Shown in pieces: positions 56,550-64,000 of a stretch of DNA of 64,000 nt. The notes under the pieces were generated by a model. That model worked only from the letters and a program-made list of their open reading frames with translations. It did no database searches and was not told the origin of the DNA. Within the stretch, counting starts at the first letter, position 1, and each line of letters begins with the position of its first letter. The translations under genes were made by a program, and so were the position numbers. The DNA is from Nemopilema nomurai (taxonomy: Eukaryota > Cnidaria > Scyphozoa > Rhizostomeae > Rhizostomatidae), in contig ML133389.1 in assembly GCA_003864495.1 (NCBI GenBank), forward strand, positions 2,093,560 through 2,157,559, written 5' to 3'.

Positions 56550-58530
56550 TAAAAAACATTTTTGTCCGACACTCCCCGAGTAACGCAGGAAAATGACCAA
56601 AAGCTGGCCGAGCAAATATCAAGACGATAATCAAAAACCACATGAGGGCTTTCAGAAGATGGAAAATGATTGGCTATCTGATTTAAAATCAGCATGCATA
56701 CTTTTGGGAGTATCGGATGCTTTTAGTCGGTGACAACCAATTTTTACATCAATCAAAATTTTTACAACAACACAACATAGTTGCAAGACGATACCACAAG
56801 AGAATGAAAATGCATTATAACCTGGTGGTTTTAACAGTTAACATAACAAATTCATACCAAAAAAATGGACAACTTTATATTAAGGCATAAAGTACGGGCT
56901 ACGAAAAGAAACAAAAAATTATAGGTGGGAGGAAAAAACTATTGATCTGGTTTTACTTTCCAATTTGAGATTTTGGATTTCAGAACTGTTCCAATATGTC
57001 CACTAAGTTTAATGCCCACTTCACAGCCGAAAAGCAAAAACTGCAGAAACTAATAGCCAGTGGCAGATCGAGAGCCACGTGACAAGAGAAAAAGGAAGCG
57101 GGCGTGATTGGCTATTTGTTTTGGCCAATCAGTGCCCATACCTAAAAGTCAAACATGCGCCTTTGAATAAGAATCATCGTAAATCAGGCTTCGATTGGTA
57201 AAGCAAAAATAACTTTTAATATTCTGTCCGGGTTCGTAGAAATTGGAAATTGGAAGGATTATTGGAGGCTTATGCCCAGTTCCTATACCATTTTGGAATG
57301 ATAAAGAGGCCAAGGAAAACATTGGTTGGAGGCCACGAAATTTGAAGCTGCAAATTTACGAATCAGCGTCTGAGGCCATACAAAAAATTAAATGCACAGC
57401 ACATCATCAGGGCTGTCACATCTCATTCTGTTTAATTTGCTTCGACAGTAGTACAGCGTATGAACTACAATACCGAACAAAAATGGTTGAGACTTTTCAA
57501 GGAAAGCTTATGTTTTCACTTTCCTTTCAAAAGTAACTTCCTCCCCTTCTCCAATTAAATGTTGAATGCATGATTTTGAAGGAGAAATGATAGAACAACA
57601 AATCCAGCATTGATTCGGTGGAAAAGGGGGGATTCGAAATTATGGGGGCGACACAAAGTAGAGATTTGCAGAAATGTTATTTTGTCTCAACAATTTTGTT
57701 CTGGATATTAGGTCTTAGGTAATAATTCCTTGTATACATGCATCGATTGCTTCAAGTGACGTAGAAACCAGAGGTAGAAGCCATGGACCCCCTTTTAGCA
57801 AATAATACAAAAGCCCTCCCCTGTGAGACGTACAAATGCCCCTTTCAAATATAAAATGGGAATGGTGATGTTCCCCTTTTTATCTGCCCCCCCCCCACTT
57901 TTAGATGCTGCCTACGTCCCTGGCTGCTTCATTTTTCCGAAGAAAACCAAAAAACGCTGATTGGATAATGGTTACTACTTCGTATACGGCGATAAAATGG
58001 GACAATCTAGGCTGTCTTAAGCTTCTTTGGATGGAACAGAGTCTGGAAGTTTTTAAGCCTATTACGACACTCCCTAGTTAGAGAAAGACAAAGCCCAATA
58101 TAGTGGTGACTTGATGAGGCTTTCTAAAAGGCATTCATTAGGAATCATAAAATGCTTTGTACGTATAAATAAACTCTACCGAAAATAGAGATTCAAGTAA
58201 TCCATAGATCATTGACAGATCAAGCAACCAATCCACAAAGAATTCATACAATTTAAGTAACTAAATTAGAGGAGATTTGCACGAGGTAAAAGTGTTTCCC
58301 GAAACAGCGAACTTCGCAATTGTAGATAAGATTTCAATACCAATAAAGCATTTGTTTTAAATTCAAGCAATCCGAATAAATCTTCTTTAAAAATTGCTTG
58401 GTTCTACAGGCATTAGAAAAATTTTCAATACAGACCACTTATATGATAAAGGACCTACATTCCTGAAAGAAACTGTAAAATCCATCGAAAGATCACGTTT
58501 GTGAATTAAAGGGCCAGAAGATTTAAAGTT
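56550..58530. other. No gene seen, with family A repeat copies
   Basis: Diverged family A sequence lies at 56560-56690 and 57000-57150. A plus frame of 97 codons (57243-57536) has no recognisable motif and no splice context. Confidence 0.45.
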
Positions 58531-58544
58531 GCTACACGCTTTAT

Positions 58545-58975
58545 GTCATCATGTCCTTAAAATTTAGTGTATGAAGGTTGCAGAGTTCATCATGAAGTGT
58601 TCGATGTTTTTTGGGTAGAGTTCTACACGTTTGTAGAACGCAAATGCAAGAATTTGTCGTATAAAGATTGCAGTTTATCAAGAAGCTTTGGCATATGAAA
58701 TAGATAGTCCTGCTTCTTTGAGCATTGATCACCAAGCAACTTACATAATTTAGTACACGAAGGTTGCTATTCACTGTCTGTTATAGAGTGTTCGATGACA
58801 CGTGGTCAGAGTTGTGCACCCTTGTAGTATGTAGAGCAAGTCCAAAGTCTCTAATCTTAAGTTTCACGGTTAAAGAAATCTTCAGGCAACTTTACGACTT
58901 AATATACGAAGGTTGCTATTCACTGTCTGTTAAATAGTGTTCGATGTCGAATAGGCAACAGGTCCGTGTACTGTG
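58545..58975. repeat. Degenerate tandem repeat, 155-185-bp period, 3 copies
   Basis: Each copy holds CGAAGGTTGCTATTCACTGT or a variant, followed by GTGTTCGATG. Confidence 0.7.
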
Positions 58976-59071
58976 GAGGTAACAATCACCTTCATTGCAT
59001 ATTGCATGACCGATTAGAAAAATAAGCTTCAGAAAAGACTGCTGCAGGCTTGTGTTTTTGATGCAGTGCAG

Positions 59072-59353
59072 TCACAATATTTTGACTCCTTCAACAAAGT
59101 TTATCAATGCAACAGTCAAAATATTATGACTCCACGTCAATGTTTTATGCACATTCAAGAAATGAAAAATAAAGTTTGAATGCTTGAAAGTTGTGTTTGA
59201 ATGATTGAAATTGGTGTTGAAATGTTGGAAAAGATTGTTTAAATTAAAGTTCGAGTTTTTATTGCGATTCATCGTTATTGTTTCTTTCATTTCTATCGTT
59301 GTTTCTGAGGACGATACTATCGTTGATTCTTCTATTGAGATAGAAAGCATGAC
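59072..59353 (-). CDS. Terminal exon A of a minus-strand gene, family unrecognised
   Basis: After the acceptor TTTATTTCAG the frame is open for 93 codons, VMLSISIEESTIVSSSETTI and on, then Asn/Phe/His-rich (HFNTNFNHSNTTFKHSNF) to a stop at 59072. Phase 0 matches the exon at 61089. Its first part resembles exon B at 63291. The low-complexity tail may be degenerate. Confidence 0.42.
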   Translation of the reverse strand, partial: VMLSISIEESTIVSSSETTIEMKETITMNRNKNSNFNLNNLFQHFNTNFNHSNTTFKHSNFIFHFLNVHKTLTWSHNILTVALINFVEGVKIL

Positions 59354-59689
59354 CTGAAATAAATCATCTTATTGAAAAAATTAATACGTCTTACTAAAAG
59401 TCCAGGCAATAATTTCATGGTCAAACGTTGGCTTAGTAAAAAGTGATTCAATATCTTTGATTATTCTATTTTCAATCTATCCTATGAAAGAGAATGAATT
59501 CTATTCTATTTTTTCCCTATTCATTTTATTCTATCTGAGCAGAGAATATAGATTTATCATGTGGCTAAAATAATAGACACTAAGATATCTTTGCCTGTTA
59601 CTGATGATTGGTTTTCGCTATTTAAATTGCATATTCTCACGCTTATGTTATAAAGCTACTCTTCCACAAAACAAATATATAGTAAATAA

Positions 59690-60260
59690 TCATGTACTAT
59701 ATATGATTCTATATAATAATTATGTTTTATAAATGATTATATTGTCTAATTATATATTATAAGTGGTCGTATATTATAGATAATTCTTTATCAAAATGAT
59801 ATATTATGAATAATTATATTTTCTAATTATATGTTATAAGTGGTCGTATATTATAGATAATTCTTTATCAAAATTATATATTATGAATAATTATATTTTC
59901 TAATTATATATTATAAGTGGTCGTATATTATAGATAATTCTTCATCAAAATTATATATGATGAATAATTATATTTTCTAATTATTTGTTATAAGTGGTCG
60001 TATATTATAGATAATTCTTTATCAAAATTTTATATTATTAATAATTATATTTTCTAATTATATGTTATAACTGGTCGTATCTTATAGACAATTCTTCATC
60101 AAAATTATATATTATGAATAAGTATATTGTTTAATTATATGTTATGAGTGGTCATATATTATAGATAATTCTTCATCAAAATGATATATTATGAATAATT
60201 ATATTTTCTAATTTTATATTATAAGTGGTCGTATATTATAGATAATTTCTTATCTTAGTT
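59690..60260. repeat. 77-bp AT-rich satellite, about 7 copies
   Basis: GTGGTCGTATATTATAGATA recurs about every 77 bp, with AATTATATTTTCTAATTATA between. Confidence 0.93.
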
Positions 60261-61088
60261 ATAGATTATGAATAATTATATGCTATGATTATATTCCATA
60301 ATAATTGTATATTACATTATATATTATAATGGAAAATAGCTTTTTCACACTTATTCATTATGTAATCAATCCCATTCAGTGCAGACAGAAAGATTTCGTC
60401 TTTCCCTTGGTCTCTTCTAAAAAAATAAGGTGTTAAGGATTTGTGGTTGGTCATTTACAGCCAATCATTCTCTCTTCTTTTCACCCTCTAATCGGTCCCG
60501 CACTGGCTATCTATTTTGCCAGCCTTTGGTTATTTCCACATTTTATATTGTTTGAGAAGTGCCGCACGAAAAGTACATTAAGTGTGCAAAGCTATATTCC
60601 GCTGTTCCTCGCTATTGCAAAGTTAACACGTGCTTTGCGGTACAAAACTTCACAATAGCAAGAAAAAGTAGAACTAGTTTTTGTATACGAAATATACTTT
60701 TTTGTCCAACACTCATCAGAGCATGCAAACATCTGAAAATAACTAAACGCTGATAGAATTGAAGAGTTTTGTAACACGGAAAACGTGAACCTTTTGTCTC
60801 TCTAATTGGTGCAATCCTGTGTTTCTCCTGTATCTTTTTCACTTCAAATGCACCGTTGTGCATCTTCAAATGCATCTTTTCTTTCCTTTTCTAATGCTAA
60901 ATGAACATTTTCTACTATTTGGATTTCCCTGCTATGCATCTTGAGCGCATGCAAGGATGCCTATTTAACTAGCACCTAACTTTCTGTATACCAGGAACCT
61001 GGCGTACATCATAAGAAGCATCTTGCTTCAAGCAATCTGGCAGAATTAATGACATTGGGTTCTCTAGTTCTAAATTCCTGAATGTTAC

Positions 61089-61203
61089 CTTTTTCAAAGC
61101 TTGAAAATTGCCACTTTGTTTGCTGATGTCATTAACAATGATTAACAGTAATTTAGGACCACATTTGGTCAAAATTTTGAAGGCCTTCTTTGGATTCTCA
61201 TTC
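61089..61203 (-). CDS. Internal exon of the minus-strand gene at 59-62 kb
   Basis: NENPKKAFKILTKCGPKLLL then IIVNDISKQSGNFQALKK, with an acceptor TTGTTCAAG and donor GTAACA. It enters in phase 2 (after AG of the 61632 exon) and exits in phase 0 to terminal exon A. The amphipathic helical pattern suggests a small folded domain that I cannot name. If the donor is skipped the frame runs to a stop at 60969. Confidence 0.5.
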
Positions 61204-61631
61204 CTTGAACAAGATTACATAATTAAAAAAATCAACATCAATTTCGCCTGATTATTTGACGAGACACCCTGCATTGTCAACGACTTCAATTTCACTCAGC
61301 GTGGAGATGGGCATCAGAAATAAGTTGAAGCGAGCTGAAGAATGTAAAATCATAGTGCGAGAGGCTGTAGTGACTCGCTTGTCTACTTTCCAGTGCCACA
61401 CCATGTCATGCTGACATACCTTTCTCACTCCTCAGCCTAAACTGTTCCATCACCACTACATCATCATTTAATCATCCTCTCTCATTCCTCGTCAGCAATA
61501 TAATTGCAAAGTTCAGTCAGTCAGAAACCGAGCTACAGAACTCAATAGGCAACAATAAGAGCTTAGCTTATTAAGATTCATATAAATAAGTAGATACAAC
61601 TTAACAACAACATTTACAAAAATTTGCCTAC

Positions 61632-61657
61632 CTTGTTTCATTAGAAGAAGAAGATTT
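61632..61657 (-). CDS. Possible 26-nt exon upstream of the 61089 exon
   Basis: KSSSSNET plus AG before a donor GTAGGC; the acceptor is AATTGAATAG. It supplies the two bases needed to start the next exon, but is short and Ser-rich. Confidence 0.3.
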
Positions 61658-61899
61658 CTATTCAATTTGCAAAATATAACACTCATTAATCTGTGGCCTT
61701 AGGTCGCATCTGTAATGAACTCTTAAACTCTTAAATTAGACTTTTTTAAAAGACAGAAAGCAGTGAAGACTTTGGATAGACAATAGCATTAAAACAAGAT
61801 AGAGTTTAAGGTCGTCAAGTCAATTTTTTGCTGCACTTTCAATTTGTATTTGGCAAAATTAACAGGCTAGAACAATTTTTAATGTTCCTGGATTGATTA

Positions 61900-62045
61900 G
61901 ATTACAAACGGACTGATTGTATTTCCAATAAATTTATTAGATTATCAATTGACGGCTTTGATTGCCAATGAACTGATTAGAATACCAATTGACTGACCAG
62001 ATTATCAGTGGATTGATTAGATTTTAAACTGGATTGTTAAACAGC
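61900..62045. repeat. Degenerate tandem repeat of about 28 bp
   Basis: GATTAGATTATCAATTGACG-type units, about five copies. Confidence 0.6.
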
Positions 62046-63184
62046 TAGAGTCTTAACAGGGAAAAAGGATCTATTTTCCAGCTAAAATGGAATTTCATCA
62101 ATTTTTAAAGGCTGAGTTTTCGTGAAATTTTCATGGATTTGTGACAGAGCTAAAAGCATATGGAAAATGATGTTCAAGCCTTCCTTTGGTTTTGCTATTG
62201 TTTTGCGTTACGTTGGTATTATAGATCTGTTAGTGCGTTCACTAGGGGTCTGGGAACTGAACCATAGAAGCTGACGTAATAGTAGCGGCTGGAAGTTTCA
62301 AGTGTCCAAATGGCATTTGATTTGTGATTTTCCACAGAATTTCACATCGCTTCAATGAAATCGCATTCATATATACCTGCTCATAAATATTTACTTTCTT
62401 TTTACATGCAAAATAAATACATTGAGTTTTTGAATAAAAAGTGTTTTACTACCAACTTAGTGTTTTATTATTTGAATGCTGTTTTACTGTGAGAAACCCA
62501 ATTGTATCATTTCAACGAATGAAAACTTTTTGAAATTATGTTTGCAACTTGCTAGTGGCCTGAAACCAAACTTTACATACCTAAGGACATTTTTGTTTGC
62601 AATGCCAGCAGTTAAACACGACCTTTGACCTACACCAATCGTTCATTGCAACGGTCAAAGTTCAAAGTTCAAAGGTGTCGAAAACCAATATTAGCAAATA
62701 TTTCAAATAAAAATTTTGGTTTTGCCACACTTATGGTGTGAACAGGCGAGAACTGACCGTTTTTCTTACTTCAAGGTGACCATCTGACGCTCTTAAAACA
62801 TCTCACACAAATCAATTTCCACAAAGGGTACAAAAGATGTGTGTACAATCGTATTTGGCAAAAAAATCACCTTACTTTGAATGTACATCTGCAAATTGAC
62901 CTGCCTTCAAAAAATGCAAACAGACCATGGAATATCTTAATGAATGGAAGTTTCTTTCCTTGAGTCATGTGCTTAGCATGGACACTTCTTAAAGCGAAAA
63001 GCCGTGTCTGTGGCATGATAATTGTTGTTATTATTTCCTTAATAATAATAAAGAAAATAATAATGATAATAATAATAATAAAAATATATTTGTGGGTTAT
63101 CCACAATTATTAACAATTTGTTAATTTATTTTGTACAGTAGGGCCCACTATAAAGTAAAAGTAGTATTTGTAGAAACTTATACA
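62046..63184. other. No gene seen
   Basis: AT-rich; an AATAATAATA run at 63044-63085. Further exons of the minus-strand gene may lie here but could not be supported. Confidence 0.45.
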
Positions 63185-63190
63185 TTTATT
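63185..63190 (-). terminator. Candidate poly(A) signal for terminal exon B
   Basis: AATAAA on the minus strand, about 100 nt after the stop at 63291. Confidence 0.4.
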
Positions 63191-63290
63191 ACAGTAAGAG
63201 GTTTAACAAGCACAGGGTGACAATGTGCATGGTAGTTATGAAGATAAAATACTATTTTTAAATTGGAAAATGCTGTCTCTTTCCTTTGTA

Positions 63291-63380
63291 TCATTGTGTT
63301 GTAAGTGTAGTTTCCTTTCTTTCTTTTATTGTGTCTGCGGAAGTCCAACGTTCGCCTTTACTTGAGACAGAAAACGTGAC
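63291..63380 (-). CDS. Terminal exon B of a minus-strand gene
   Basis: After the acceptor TTCTTGTTTCAG, the frame VTFSVSSKGERWTSADTIKE then RKETTLTTQ ends at a stop (29 codons), phase 0. The start parallels terminal exon A (VMLSIS against VTFSVS, and IEMKETIT against IKERKETT). The preceding exon was not found and is probably beyond the right edge. Confidence 0.42.
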   Translation of the reverse strand, partial: VTFSVSSKGERWTSADTIKERKETTLTTQ

Positions 63381-64000
63381 CTGAAACAAGAAATCATATT
63401 TGTGGACGGCTTCAACTTCGTTCAGTTGTAAGAAGCAAGCTGGCAGTAATGTAATGTGAAATCCATGAATAAGAATAATAACATGTAAATAATAACATGT
63501 AAAAACTGAAGCAACTAAAACTGAAATGCTATTGGGCATTACGTAAGACGACTCAAGAATAGCGTTTGCACGACTGCAGTGACGGATCTACGGGCCATGC
63601 CCCCCCCCCCAAACGGTATGATTTCACATCGAAAAATTTGAACAAATACCTCAACTTGCATATCAAACTAACAAGGCAATTTCTCTCCTATATTACATTT
63701 CATGTTAGGTGAAACTAAAAACATATGAGTGCTTTGATTGAATGATTTTTTTGGAAATCAGATGATATCTATCCGAAAAAGAAATGCGAAAAAGAGGCAA
63801 ATCAGAGCAAAACGTTTAGCTATGTCCAGACCAAAAATCATTTATTTCATCAGACAATCAGAATGACTCAGTTTTGCCCAGATAATTTAACCCTCAAAAT
63901 TTACCTAGAGCCTTTACTGGAGATTTTGCTCTTGTAACAGAAAGCTAAATGGAAGCGTTCAAAACCGTTGGCGCGGAATACATGGGACTGGGGGCCGGAG
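63381..64000. other. Window right edge, no further gene supported
   Basis: Includes a poly-C run (63600-63611) preceded by CAGTGACGGATCTACGGG, resembling the end of the family B or C repeats. Confidence 0.4.

Noticed and set aside
57243..57536. 97-codon plus frame
   Set aside because: No recognised domain, next to family A repeat sequence, no splice or promoter context.
61408..61480. Minus-strand donor GTATGT with MEQFRLRSEK upstream
   Set aside because: The donor is good, but its phase does not fit the exon at 61089 and no acceptor frames it cleanly.

Overview
The window looks like nuclear DNA from an invertebrate animal, most likely a cnidarian (anthozoan or coral). This is an inference from gene style: AT-rich sequence, spliced genes with short exons and GT-AG introns, one intronless rhodopsin-type GPCR lying inside an intron, and dense short MITE-like and satellite repeats. 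Nothing prokaryotic or viral is evident. All exon models were read by eye from splice sites and reading frame; no database search or RNA evidence was available.

Left third, positions 1-24158, minus strand: one gene of at least 21 coding exons. Starting from an ATG at 24158, the exons join in consistent phase into an open protein of at least 729 residues whose 3' end lies beyond position 1. It is mostly coiled coil, with a Ser/Thr/Pro-rich linker in exons 15-17. I do not recognise the family. Its introns hold a plus-strand 308-residue GPCR gene (10423-11349) with a TATA box, a 38-bp satellite, a 30-bp minisatellite, a 16-bp satellite, a foldback element, a tRNA-like sequence and a non-autonomous DNA transposon.

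Middle, 24159-41864: no gene could be supported apart from one small ORF. The stretch carries mobile-element relics: two of three copies of a TA-flanked MITE, a MITE inserted into an older repeat, an element flanked by poly-C tracts, and simple repeats.

Right part, 41865-53474, plus strand: a two-exon gene with an 11-kb intron, encoding a small type I membrane protein (signal peptide, glycosylated ectodomain, one membrane span, short cytoplasmic tail). Beyond it is a duplicated exon-like block (55.6-56.3 kb). At 59.1-63.4 kb are minus-strand exons with two related terminal exons, suggesting a duplicated gene end or alternative 3' ends.

No clearly new biological system was found. The most useful leads are the uncharacterised coiled-coil gene with its nested GPCR, the minisatellite rich in decoy splice sites beside exon 20, the paired terminal exons at 59/63 kb and the nested transposon insertion at 27.9 kb.
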